Shown: piece by piece, positions 37,165 to 48,479 of the stretch
How the letters are laid out: the number at the start of each line of letters is the position of its first letter
How positions within the stretch are numbered: position 1 is the first letter of the stretch
Source of the DNA: Rana temporaria
Taxonomy: Eukaryota > Chordata > Amphibia > Anura > Ranidae
Assembly: GCF_905171775.1 (NCBI RefSeq)
Contig: NC_053489.1
Span: 247,067,231 to 247,131,230 of the forward strand
Reading direction: 5' to 3'
Length of the DNA: 64,000 nucleotides
Translations under genes and position numbers: made by a program
Notes under the pieces: model-generated
Told to the model about the DNA's origin: nothing
The model's input: the letters and a program-made list of their open reading frames with translations, nothing else
Databases searched by the model: none

Positions 37165-37834
37165 CCCCCCTAAAGTCAATACTTTGTAGAGCCACCTTTG
37201 TGGCTCTCCATTTCGCTTTGGATAAGTCTCTGTGAGCTTGCCATATCTTACCACTGGGATTTTTGCCCATTTCCCCTTGCAAAACTGCTCCAGCTCCTTT
37301 AAGTTGAATGGTTTGCGCTTGTGAACAGCAATCTTTAAGTCTGACCACAGATTTTCTATTGGATTGAGGTCTGGGCTTTGACTAGGCCATTCCAACACAT
37401 TTACATGTTTCCCTTTTAAACCACTCAATTGTTGCTTTAGCAGTGTGTTTGGGTCATTGTCCTGCTGGAAGGTGAACCTCCGTCCTAGCCTCAAATCACA
37501 CACAAAGGTTTTGCTCAAGAATATCCCTGTATGTAGCACCATCCATCTTTCCCTCAACTCTGACCAGTTTCCTATTTAACGACTGCTGGGGATGGTGTTC
37601 TTTGGGTGATGTGATGTGATGTGTTGGGTTTGCGCCAGACATAGTATTTTCTTTGATGGCCAAAAAGTTCAATTTTAGTCTCATCAGACCAGAGCACCTT
37701 CCGCCTTTTCTCAAACTCAAAACGTGCCATTTTGTTTTTTTTCTGAAAGTAATGGTTTTCTTCTGGCCACTCTGCCATAAAGCCCAACTCTATGGAGCAT
37801 ACGGCTTATTGTCGTCCTATGTACAGATACTCTA
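37080..37834 (-). pseudogene. Tc1 transposase fossil, C-terminal part
   Basis: On the minus strand the frames give KVLWSDETKIELFGHQ (first catalytic Asp), FQQDNDPNTLLK (second Asp) and WPSQSPDLNPIENLWSDLK (catalytic Glu), the DD34E signature. They lie in two or three frames with frameshifts. It begins at the TIR-like TGCCTTTGCAAAAGTATTCA. The N-terminal part is separated by an inserted CR1 fragment. Not functional. Confidence 0.85.
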
Positions 37835-38669
37835 TAGATAACTGGTCTGTAATTCCCAGGGATGTATTTTGGTCCTTTTTTTAAATATTGGTGCTACATT
37901 GGCTTTTCTCCAGTCAGCTGGTACCATTTCAGTCAGTAGACTGTCAGTAAAAATTAGGAACAATGGCCCAGATTCACAAAGGAGATACGACGGAGTATCT
38001 CAGATACTCTGCCGTATCAGAGTATCTATGCGACTGATTCATAGAACCAGTTACACATAGATATCCCTAAGATCCGACAGGTGTAATTGTTTTACACTGT
38101 CGGATCTTAGGATGCAGTACCGCGGCCGCCGCTAGGGGGAGTTCGCGTCGTAAACCAGCATCGGGTATGCAAATTAGGAGTTACGGCGATCCACAACGTT
38201 TTTTTGCGTTCGCTACGTCGCCGCTAGTCTAGTTTCCCGTCGCAAAGTTAGTCGTCGTTTTGGGTGCCTTAACTTTAGACAGCAAATGTATTGTCGTCGT
38301 TCCTGCATCGAAATTTAAAAATTCACGTCGTTAGCGTAATTCCGTATTCTCGGACGGCTTACTCAAAGTGCGTCGCCGTTCGAAAAAATGACGTCACTTC
38401 GCGCAAAGCACGGCGGGAGTTACGAAACGGAGCATGCGCAGTAGGTCCGGCGCGGGAGCGCGCCTAATTTAAATGGCACACGCCCATTTAAATTACGCTG
38501 GCTTACGCCGGAGGCCGCCGGCGTAGTTTTCCTCGCAAGTGCTTTGTGAATCAGGCACTTGCGATGAAAACTTGCGGCGGTGTAACAAATCTACGATACG
38601 TTACACCGCCGCACTTCTACCTGAATCTGGCCCAATGGTCTGGCAATTACATGACTTGTAGCTGAAGCT
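37835..38669 (-). mobile_element. CR1 LINE fragment inside Tc1
   Basis: On the minus strand 37835-37964 reads LFLIFTDSLLTEMVPADWRK then ANVAPIFKK, nearly the same as the CR1 RT at 46995-47090 on the plus strand. The upstream piece resumes at 38634 after a MITE. It is an internal fragment only. Confidence 0.75.
37965..38633. mobile_element. 669-bp palindromic MITE with 3-bp duplication
   Basis: Ends GGCCCAGATTCA and TGAATCTGGCCC with AAT at 37962-37964 and 38634-38636. The intact CR1 copy at ~46995 shows the empty target (ACCATTGTTCC). The 3-bp duplication suggests a PIF/Harbinger-type element. It is GC-rich with many CG dinucleotides. Confidence 0.75.
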
Positions 38670-39785
38670 GCAGTTAAAGGTGGTTCTACAAAGTAGTGAC
38701 TCAGGGGGGCTGAATACAAATACACGCCACACTTTTCACATATTTATTTGTAAAACATTTTGAAAAACATTTATCATTTTCCTTCCACTCCACAATTATG
38801 TGCCACTTTGTGTTGGTCTATCACATAAAATCCCAATTAACCTTCCTGGCGGTATTCCCGAGTCTGACTCGGGGTTAGATTTTCCTGCTGCGAGCGGTAA
38901 CCCCGAGTCAGACTCGGGCTCGCCTCGCTGGATGTACAGGGAGTTTTACTTACCTTGTCCCTGGATCCAGCGATGCCACCGCGCTGTGTGAGCGAGCAGG
39001 ACCTCGCTCGATTCACACAGTGCCTCCGTGTGACGCCGATCTCCGTTCCCTGCGACGTTACGACGCACGGGGACGGAGAACGGCGCCAAATTCAAAAAAG
39101 TAAACAAACACCTTACATACAGTATACTGTAATCTTATAGATTACAGTACTGTATGTAAAAAAAACACACCCCCCCTGTCCCTAGTGGTCTGTCCTGTGT
39201 CATGCATGTCATTTTATATAATAAAAACGTTTCTTTCTCCCTGCAAACTGTAGATTGTCCATAGCAACCAAAAGTGTCCCTTTATGTCAAAAATAGTTTT
39301 AGATCAGCTAAAAAACAGCGATAATAAATTATAATCACTTGCAGAATTGTGCGATAGCGATTTGTGGGGAAATTCGTCATAAAAAAAAAAAAATAATGAC
39401 AGCAACAATTCTGCAACTGAGCAAATTTCAGTGATTTTGATTTGATTACATTATTGAATAATTTTTATTATAATTATATTATTATTTGTTATAATTATTT
39501 ATAATTATTTATTATATTATAATTTATAATTTTGTTTTTAAAAAAATGTCATACCCGGGATGCCTATTAGAAGCTTGTTTGGTCAGATTTAAGTGAGTTA
39601 TTTCTAAAAATTACAGACCTACAATATAAAACGCCAAATTTCCTTGCAAATAATGGTACCGCTTTTAGCATGTTTTTTCTGACAGAATCATACCGCCAGG
39701 GAGGTTAAATACATTTACGTTTTTGATTGTAACATGACAAAATGTGGAAAATTTCAAAAGGTATGAATACTTTTTCAAGGCGTAA
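38670..39785 (-). mobile_element. Tc1 5' end, interrupted by a TTAA element
   Basis: Minus-strand text matches the 15113 copy: GTATTCATACC..., CAACACAAAGTGGCACATAA, GAGTCACTACTTTGTAGAAC. It completes the Tc1 element begun at 37080. A piggyBac-type insertion sits at 38841-39704. Confidence 0.75.
38841..39704. mobile_element. piggyBac-type non-autonomous element (864 bp)
   Basis: Ends CCTTCCTGGCGGTA and TACCGCCAGGGAGG, flanked by TTAA at 38837-38840 and 39705-39708. Tc1 sequence is continuous across the site if it is removed. It has an inner inverted pair CCCGAGTCTGACTCGGGGTT / AACCCCGAGTCAGACTCGGG and an A/T-rich right part. No ORF. Confidence 0.9.
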
Positions 39786-40973
39786 TATATATATATATAT
39801 CATTTATTAATAAAAAAAATTAAAAAGGAACAGCGCCAAACTATAAGCTAAGAAACTAGTGCTGCGCCTTTAATTAGTGCTAAACTGATAAAGATAAAAA
39901 ATAAAAGTATAGGGCGCTATCCAGTAGACGTGTGCACACTGAAATATTTTGTTTCGGAATTTCATTTTCATCAGAAATAAATTTATTTTGTTACTCCCGA
40001 AATTCGTTTTTATTTATTTTGTTTTTCGTTAAAAAAAATGCATTCGTCCGAAAATCCAAATTAATTAAGGTCGAATCTGTCATTGAAGGCTCATGGTGTC
40101 TGTCGAATGTTCTAAGAAGATTCGACGGAATCTTTAAAAAAAAAAAGAAGAAGATTCCTCTTTGGCTTTCCCTCTTCCTCCACCGCCGCTCCCTCCTGCA
40201 GGCCTCCCTGCCCAGCAACCTCAAAGGTAAGGCCTGCTTCCCCCCCCTACCGTCATCCTCCTCCTTTGGGACAGTCCGCGGCCGTCCTTTTCAGGATAAG
40301 CCGCGGATGTGGCCCAACAGAACGGAGCAACGGCCTAATTGCCTCTCCCCGCCACCGCTCCCGGCAACCTGCAACCCCCGTCAGCCTCTCCCCGCAACCC
40401 CCGCTCCCGCCAACTGCAACCCCCACGCCTCTCCCCACCACCGCTCCAGCCAACCGCAACCCCCAGTCCGGAAAATTTCGGTAATAGTTTTCGCGGCGGC
40501 TGCAGCTAGGAAAGTCCCCGGCTCCAGCCGGGGCCTAGCTTGCGCGCCGCACACCCGCCCCTTAAACATCATTTAAACCCACCATACCCCCCGTGTAGAC
40601 CTCCACTATCTCCCCGGTGCCCCAGGAGGATCTCTACCACCTCACATCGCCCCTCCAGGACCTCTACCACCAGCTCGGGCCTAGTTCCCGGTCGGCGGCC
40701 ATCTTGCTACACCCTAACTACAGTGACACCCTTTCCAATCGTCCCTACTCACCCTCCGCAGCCCTATTGCTGAGGTTTTCCATTCTCACCCGTGAATTTA
40801 GGGGTGCATATATCGCTCTAAGGAGTATCCAACTGTTAAGAATCGATCGACGATCGACAGACAAACATTATACCCATTCTCCCCAGCCTAAGCGCATATC
40901 ATGCTCTTTGGTCAACACAAGATCGGCAGTAAAACACTGACAATAAATCCATGATTTCATCCTACAATACGAC

Positions 40974-43620
40974 TTGGACTGCCTCTTTATCACAGAAAGC
41001 TGGCTTACAGCCGACTGTAACACCATTCTAGGAGAACTGGTGCCAGTAAATTACTGCATTCAAACGCAAAACAGAGTGGGGCAAAGAGGGGGAGGCCTGG
41101 CGGTGATCCACAAGATTCACCTCTCGATCACCAAACCAGTACTTCAAAACTCGCTTCCAAAAACGCACCTTCTCACGTCACTGACGGAGTTCATCTCCAC
41201 CTATACCCTAAACATCAAACACCTCTTGATGCTTGGGGATTTCAACCTTTGGGCCAACTCCTCACTGGACCCCATCGCCGACGCCTGCATCGACCATCTG
41301 GAAGGTCTGCAGCAACTAGTACATGGGAACACTAGGGAACAAAATAAAAACAATCCAACAACAGCAAACAGCCACAGATACACTTTACGCCATCAACAAG
41401 GCTCTACTACAGTCAGCTGACTTAGTAGCACCAAAACGCAAAACATGCATCCTGAAAAACAACTCCAGCTGGTTTAATGACCAGCTGTCGTTGCTAAAGC
41501 AAGAGCGTAGAAGAGCAGAAGCTGCTTGGAAAAGAAGCTCTTCAGAGGTAAACCACACTACTTATAAGATAATAACCAAGAAATACCACGAAAAAAATCT
41601 TTATGGCCAAAAAAAATCACATCTTCACCACCATCGCAAATGCCCTAAACCGCCCCCGCGAACTCTTCAAACTGGTCACTCAGACTATGAACCCAGCTTG
41701 TTTAGAGGCCCCCAATTCCAACTCACAAAAATTTTGCAACAAATTACCAGATTATTTCATCAATAAAATTGAAAAAATCCGTGTAAGCATTCAGCAAAAT
41801 AGAACCATCATAAACCCCTCCCCGAAGCTCAAACCAAACACCCACATAAAACCATCCCAATCAACTAATTTTTCTCTAAAACCAATTTCCATCGAGGCCA
41901 CAAAAAATATCATCGGTACTCTGCGAAATAGCACAGCGCCAAATGATCATCCCCACCAAACTGCTGAAAGAATGTGCTGATATATTGGCACCATCTATCA
42001 CGCAGCTCTTAAACCAATCATTTGAGGAGGGCACGGTGCCCTGCCCACCTTGCTGAAACAAGGTATAATAAAACCAATCCTAAAAAAAAACACCCTCGAC
42101 CCAAAAGATCCAAACAGCGGTCGACCCATAACAGGCCTAAATGTCTTCTCCAAGGTAATGGAGAAAGAAGTTGTACAACAGCTACAACTTCATCTAGACC
42201 AGTGTTTCTCAATTCCAGTCCTCAGGCCCCCCCAACAGGTCAGGTTTTCAGGATTTCCCTCAGATGAAAAGGCTGTGGTGATTACTAAGGCAGTGAAACT
42301 GATCAAATCACCTGTGCAAAATAATGGAAATCCTGAAAACCTGACCTGTTGGGGGGGCTTGAGGACTGGAATTGAGAAACACTGATCTAGACACCCATAA
42401 GTTACTCGATCCATTTCAATCGGGTTTCCGTCCTGGTCACGGAACAGAAACAGCGCTGCTCAAAATATGGGATGATGCCCTCAAGGTAGCAGACAAAGGA
42501 GAATCTTGTCTTCTGGTACTGTTGGACCTAAGCGCTGCTTTTGACACGGTAGACCACGGATTACTACTGACTCGGCTAACAGAAGTAGCCAGAGTCGCGG
42601 AATGTGATTTAGCTTGGTTCTCCTCCTCCTTGGAAAACCGATCACAAATAGTGAAACTGGGGCCTTTCACTTCTGAAAAACGGGGACGGTGTCATGCGGA
42701 GTCCCTCAGGGATCCCCTTTGTCGCCTGTTCTGTTCAATATTTATCTCCGCCCTCTTTTTGAAATCATCAGCAACCAGAAATTACTCTATCACTCTTATG
42801 CGGATGACACACAACTGTATTTTCGCATATGCAACAAAAAGGATCATTCTCTCGGACTAGAGCAATGCCTTACTTTGATAGAAAACTGGATGACAAAGAG
42901 TTATCTTAAACGCAACGGTTCGAAAACAGAACTTCTCCTGTTTCAAGCCAACCGGAAAAATCATCCCACGACAACATGGACACCCCCGCCCATTCTGGGT
43001 CAAACTATCACCCCTAGCACCAAAGTCAAAAGTCTCGGAGTCATCTTTGATACCAACATGACAATGGATGCACAAATAGGGTCAGGAGTCAGCGGATCGC
43101 ACCATCTGCTGCACCTACTACGCAGACTCACCCCCTTTATCCCGAAAGAAGACATTGCAGTTGTGGTGGGAACAATTATCAATTCCAGACTTGACTATGC
43201 AAATGGCCTCTACTTCGGACTCCCCAAATTCCAAATCACTCGTCTGCAAGTCGTTCAAAATACAGCCGCTCGATTAGTGACCGGCAAAAAAACATGGGAA
43301 TCAATCTCACCTTCACTGAAATTCCTTCATTGGTTGCCAGTAAAAGACAGAATCTCCTTCAAGGCACTCTGCCTAATGCATAAGTGTATTCAAGGAAACG
43401 CCCCCCCAATATTTATGCGAAAAAATAAAAGCTCATAACCCCAATCGTATTCTGCGATCCACCAATCAAAACCTTGTCCAGATACCCAAAGCCAGATACA
43501 AGTCCAAAGGGGATCGAAGGTTTGCAGTCCAGGGACCCTGACTGTGGAACGCTCTACCAACCACCATCTGATTGGAGTTGGACCACTTGGCCTTCAGGAG
43601 AAGGATTAAAACCCATCTCT
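40974..43620 (+). pseudogene. L2-type ORF2 (endonuclease-RT) fossil
   Basis: Pieces in several frames: LFITESWL (endonuclease), LMLGDFNLWA, ERRRAEAAWKRS (linker), then RT text SGFRPGHGTETALLKIWDDA, LLDLSAAFDTVDH (motif A), GVPQGSPLSPVLFNIYL (motif B), YADDTQLYF (motif C) and a tail resembling LWNALP...RRIKTHLF. The endonuclease middle is shortened. A 185-bp hAT MITE interrupts it at 42200. At least four frameshifts make it inactive. Confidence 0.8.
42200..42384. mobile_element. 185-bp palindromic hAT MITE inside the LINE
   Basis: Ends CAGTGTTTCTCAATTCCAGT and ACTGGAATTGAGAAACACTG, duplication ATCTAGAC (42192-42199 and 42385-42392). Same family and same length as 25461-25645. Confidence 0.93.
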
Positions 43621-43879
43621 TCTGAGGTCAAAGGGTTTCACTCACGGAATGGATACAGCGCCCAGAGGCGATTCAGTTCGCATGTGTTGCGCTATATACG
43701 TTTTTCACCCACTCACTCACTCACTCAAGATTCGACAGAACCTTTAAAAAAAAAAAAGATTAGACAGAGCAACGAAACTGTACGATGCCGCAATCGTGTT
43801 CGCGGCAAATTTGAAAAGCCGTGGAACACCCTGTTAAAGTCTATGGGAGAAATCTAAAGTGCTAATTTTAAAGGCTAAT

Positions 43880-45600
43880 ATGCAGGTTATTGTCCTAAAA
43901 AGTGTTTGGGGATCCGGGTCCTGTGCCAGGGGACATGTATCAATGCAAAAAGAGGGGGGACGATAGAGCGCCCCCCCCCCTCCTGAACCGTACCAGGCCA
44001 CATGCCCTCAACATGGGGAGGATGTCCCCATGTTGATGGGGACAAGGGCCTCATCCCCACAACCCTTGCCCGGTGGGACCCCCAGATACTCCCCCCCCTA
44101 TGTGAATTGGTAATGGGGTACATTGTACCCCTAACATTTTACTAAGGAAGTGTAAATAATTGTAAAAAAACACACACACACACCGTGGAAAAAAGTTGGT
44201 AATCCACTCTCGATCCCGGCTCCCCGCTCCAACATTGCCAGTATCCAGCGACGGGTGATCTCCTCTCTGCCGGGGTCCAGCGATGAGAAGATCATCCAGG
44301 TCCGGGATCCAGAGCGCAGCATCGCCGGCCACCTGTCTCCACCGGCGAATGACGAGTGACAGTTCTTATATAGGTGAGGCGGGCCACCCATCACGTGACC
44401 CCGTCCCCCTCTGACGCACCCTCTGCTACGTCACTGGGGAAGCCCAGGCTTCCCCCTTGCATCAGAGGGGGGCGGGGTCACGTGACAGGTGTCCCGTCTC
44501 ACCTAAATAAGAACTATCACTAGCTCCAGCCACTTCATTCGCCAGGCTGTCTCCGGTGGAGACAGGCGGCAGGCGATGTGTGCGCTCTGGTCCCTGGACC
44601 TGGATGATCTTCTCATCGCTGGACCCAGGCGGAGAGGAGATCACCCGTCGCTGGATACTGAGCGGGGAGCGGGGATCGACAGTGGATTACCACCGCTGGA
44701 TTTTTTTTTATAAAGGACTTTTCTCCACAGTGTGTGTGTGTTTTTTTACAATTATTTACACTTCCTTAATGAAATGGTAGGGGTACAATGTACCCCATTA
44801 CCAATTCACATATGGGGGGGGCCAGGATCTGGGGGTCCCATTTGTTAAAGGGGTCTTCCAGATTCTGATATGCCCCCCGCCCGCAGACCCCCACAACCAT
44901 CGGGTAAGGGTTGTGGGGATGAGGCCCTTGTCCCCATCAACATGGGGACATCCTCCCCATGTTGAGGGCATGTGGCCTGGTATGGTTCAGGAGGGGCAGG
45001 GCGCTCTCTCGTCCCCCCCTCTTTTCTGCGGCCGGCCAGGTTGCGTGCTCGGATAAGGGGTCTGGTGTGGATTTTTGGGGGAACTCCATGCCATTTATTT
45101 TTTAAATTTGGGGTGGAGTTTCCCTTAAAATCCACACCAGACCTGAAGGGTCTGGAATGGATATTTGGGGGGAACCCCACGTCATTTTTTTTTTAAATTG
45201 ACGGCGGGGTTCCCCTTAATATCCATACCAGACCTGAAGAGCCTGGTAATTGAATTTGGGGGGACCCCCACACTTTTTTTATTTTTTTTTATTATTATGA
45301 ATAAATTCTCTCTGAATTTTTGGGAGCTGACAATTCATTATAGCCGCGAGTGATTTTTAAATGACTTTTTTTCCTTTAGAAATTACACTTTGTGTAGAAA
45401 CAGTTCTAAGTACGGGAAACATGCGCTATTTCACAGGCATACTTTACACCCCCCCTAAGTACGAAACTTAAAGGAATATTTCACTTTTATTGTTTCACTT
45501 TAAGCATCATTAAATTCATTGCTCCCGAAAAAACGGCCGTTTTTAAAACTTTTTTTTGCATTGATACATGTCCCCTGGGGCACTTTTTAGGACAATAACT
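43880..45600. repeat. Long palindrome of the large hAT element
   Basis: Centre near 44450. AAAAAGTGTTTGGGGATC... GACATGTATCAATGCAAAAA pairs with TTTTTTGCATTGATACATGT ... at 45550. GGTACATTGTACCCCTAAC pairs with text at 44778-44800, and GAAGATCATCCAGGTCC (44288-44304) with GGACCTGGATGATCTTC (44597-44613). Interior pieces such as AACATGGGGAGGATGTCCCC recur at 44010 and 44940. The arms are unequal, so later rearrangement is likely. Confidence 0.7.
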
Positions 45601-45927
45601 TGCATATTAGCTGCTAAAATTAGCACTTTAGATTTCGAATCTTCATGTCTCTCTATGTCGAATCTTTTCTCTCTATGTCGACACTTCTTCATGTCTCTAT
45701 AATGTCGAATCTTTTCTCTTTATGTAGAATAATATTGGACTAATAGAGTTAATGTTAGGCACATTCGACCGCAACAAAAACGAAAATAAAGCATTTGTTT
45801 ATGTCGGATCTTTCGGTTTTCATCTTCTGTGCTTTCGTTATCGTTTGTTAAAACGATAACTAAAATACCTGAAATTCGGACAAAAAATGCATTCGGACGA
45901 AAACGAATGCACATGTCTACTATCCAG

Positions 45928-46769
45928 TCAGCAAAAAAAAAAATTGTGCAGTTGATACCTATTTAAATATTGTGATGTGCCTTAAATGTGTAATTGATAG
46001 TCACTTAATTTCATATATATATACAACATTTTTAAAATCAGTGAAAATTCTTAAATAATCGTTACAAAATGTTAATAAAATTAAAATATACTCACAAGTG
46101 TGATGGAAAAAGTCGCAGTATAGCTTAATCAACATAAGCTGCAAAAAGATGACCTTGAACCATACTCTAATCGATCGTAGAGAAAGTAAAGGGAGTCACC
46201 GCCGGCTGACGCATTTCGAAGCTCTATGCCTCTTCATCAGAGCCCAGCAGTGTCAGGGCTTGTATTGCACCCCTCCCTGATAATCAGGCTAGGTTTTATT
46301 TTTTGGGTAGGGCTTATTTTCAAGAAAACACAGTAGATATACGTGATATTACACTCTAAAACACATTCTGCTACATCTCCTGAGTATGGGGATACCACAA
46401 ATGTGAGACTTTTTGTGAGACTTTTTGGTAGCCTAGGCGCATACAGGGGCCCCAAATCCAACAAGCCCCTTCAGGCTTTCAAAGGACCTAAATTGTGCAT
46501 TTGATTTGCTCACTACCTATCACAGTTTTGGAGGCTCTAAAATGCCAGGATAGTAAAAACACCATCTAATGACCCCTTATTTGGAAAGTAGAGGCTCCAA
46601 GGTATTTGCTAAGAGGCATGCCTGTAGGTGTGCCACGCCTACCACTCCTGCACCCAGAAGTGACATCTTACCCCACTGGTCTGATGTACCGAAGTTTATT
46701 AGGAAACACTGGGAGCCACCAGTGTGGCTGAGGATAAAAGTATGGATACCTGTACACCGTGAGTTAAGG
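45928..46769. other. Intergenic, repeat fragments
   Basis: 46203-46247 has a hammerhead-like core on the minus strand. 46256-46335 is a fragment of the 13501 MITE family (TAGGGCTTATTTTCAAGAAA). 46336-46769 has no firm identity. Confidence 0.35.
46203..46247 (-). other. Hammerhead-like core, minus strand
   Basis: The reverse complement reads GGCT CTGATGA, one extra A, a possible 5-bp stem GAGGC/GCTTC with an AUAGA loop, GAAA, TGCG, TC, AGCC. The GGCT/AGCC pair would be stem I. Such minimal type I hammerheads are known in Penelope-like retroelements. The extra A and a wobble in stem III weaken it. Confidence 0.35.
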
Positions 46770-47998
46770 AAGGACATCTGGTTACAAAGGATGGGGAGAT
46801 GGCGAAGTTATTGAATGTATTCATCTCCTCAGTCTTCACGAGGGAATCGTTTGACACATCACAGGAAGCACCCTCGTGGCTAACAGAGTACAGAATTAGA
46901 AATAGACTTGGAAAACTTAACATTAATAAATCACCGGGACCAGATGGTTTGCACCCAAGGGTACTTGGGAAACTCAGTCAAGTAATTGCCAGACCATTGT
47001 TCCTTATTTTTACTGAGAGTCTACTGACTGGAATGGTACCAGCTAATTGGAGAAAAGCCAATGTAGCACCAATATTTAAAAAAGGGCCAAAATACATCCC
47101 TGGGAATTACAGACCAGTTAGCCTAACATCAATATTATGCAAGTTCTTGGAGGGGATTATAAGGGGTTATATTCAAGATTTTAATAAAGAAAACATTATT
47201 ATTAGCAGTAATCAGCATGGTTTCATGAAGAATCGTTCTTGCCAAACCAATCTATTAATCTTCTATGAGGAGGTGAGTTGCCATCTAGATAAAGGAAGGC
47301 CTGAAGATGTGGTGTATCTGGATTTTGCGAAAGCATCTGACACAGTTCCCCATAAACGTTTACTGTACAAAGTAAGGTCCATTGGCATGGACCATAGGGT
47401 GAGTACATAGATGTAAAACTGGCTACAAGGGCAAGTTCAGAGGGTGGTGAAATATGGGGAATACTAGGAATGGTCAGGGGTGGGAAGTGGGGTCCGCCAG
47501 GGTTCTGAGCCAGGACCAATCCTGTTCAGGGCAATAACTTCACTGCAGGATGTGTAAACCTTGCAAAAAGATCTAAACAAATTAATGGGTTGGGCAACTA
47601 CATGGCAAATGAGGTTTAATGTAGAAAAATGTAAAATAATACATTTGGGTGGCAAAAATATGAATGCAATCTATACCCTAGGGGGGAGAACCTCTGGGGG
47701 AATATAGGATGTAAAAGGACCTGGGGGTCCTAGTAGATGATAGGCTCAGCATGCAATGGCATGCAATGCCAAGCTTCTGCTAACAAAGCAAACAGAATAC
47801 TGGCATGCATTAAAAAGGGGATTAACTCTGGGGATAAAGAGATAATTCTCCCACTCTACAACAGTTTGGTCCGGCCTCACCTGGGGTATGCTGTCCAGTT
47901 CTGGGCACCAGTCCCTAGGAAGGGAGTACTGAAAATGGAGTGAGTACAAAGAGGGCAACAAAGCTAATAAAGGGTCTGACTCTGGAGGATATAAGTTA
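46770..47998 (+). pseudogene. CR1-type LINE reverse transcriptase fossil
   Basis: ~200 residues run open: KSPGPDGLHPRVL, PANWRKANVAPIFKKG, YRPVSLTSILCK, SNQHGFMKNRSCQTNL and VYLDFAKASDTVPHKRL (motif A, with Ser where Phe is usual). After a stop, GVRQGSEPGPILF (motif B) leads straight into the thumb (WATTWQMRFNVEKCKIIHLG); the motif C segment with the catalytic Asp pair is missing. Later pieces (47770-47990) match the CR1 C-terminus in other frames. Dead copy without endonuclease. Confidence 0.85.
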
Positions 47999-48479
47999 TG
48001 ATGGTAACTGCTTAAAAAATATTACCAGTTTAGCTTTAATGTTTTAGTCAAGTCCAGCTAAATCTGTTAGTGCATCTAACATTGCCCTCTCCCCAAACTG
48101 ACAAAGCTGCTGTCCAAAGATGTCTCAATTGTTCCTCTATCCACATCCTAGGACTGGAAATGTTTTACTGGCCAGATTACTGGGTGAAAATAAAGGACAA
48201 AAAAGAAAATGCATGCAGCCATATTTAAGAATCAGTAAACTGCAATATATTTTGTTTTTGGGTTTAATACCACTTTAACACCTAAATCAAGAGTTTAATT
48301 ATGATCAAAAATTTGTTCAAATTGTCTTAGAATTACTGTGTATGGCTAGCATTATTATTTATCAGAAAAAGTAATTTTTACTTTATTCCGCCAAGCCAGT
48401 AATCACAGTATCGAATATTAGATCTCTGAAGGAATTCCTTCTATGATGTAAACAGAAAGGACCAAATTCATACCATTCT
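47999..48479. other. Intergenic, nothing recognised
   Basis: No gene or firm repeat could be supported. Confidence 0.4.

Larger units (their letters stand above)
40149..43726 (+). mobile_element. L2-type LINE insertion (decayed)
   Basis: A non-LTR element ending in a CACT microsatellite tail (43709-43726). The host text AAGATTCGACGGAATCTTTA plus an A run (40117-40148) recurs after the tail as AAGATTCGACAGAACCTTTA plus A's (43727-43759), a likely ~30-bp target duplication. The 5' part (40150-40940) is a pyrimidine/CpG-rich leader. Confidence 0.75.
39925..45919. mobile_element. Large hAT-type element containing an L2 LINE
   Basis: Ends TAGACGTGTGCA and TGCACATGTCTA with an exact 8-bp duplication CTATCCAG (39917-39924 and 45920-45927). 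Subterminal text on both sides is rich in TTCG/CGAA motifs. The related element at 54021-55172 shares the TIR. Removing the LINE (40149-43726) leaves ~2.4 kb that is largely palindromic. No hAT transposase is seen. Confidence 0.9.

Noticed and set aside
38841..39100. Conserved-looking GC-rich frame considered as an exon
   Set aside because: It is inside a precisely bounded TTAA element with inverted ends.
40540..40940. Proline-rich frames considered as a host gene
   Set aside because: They sit in the 5' leader of the L2-type insertion and show no known domain.
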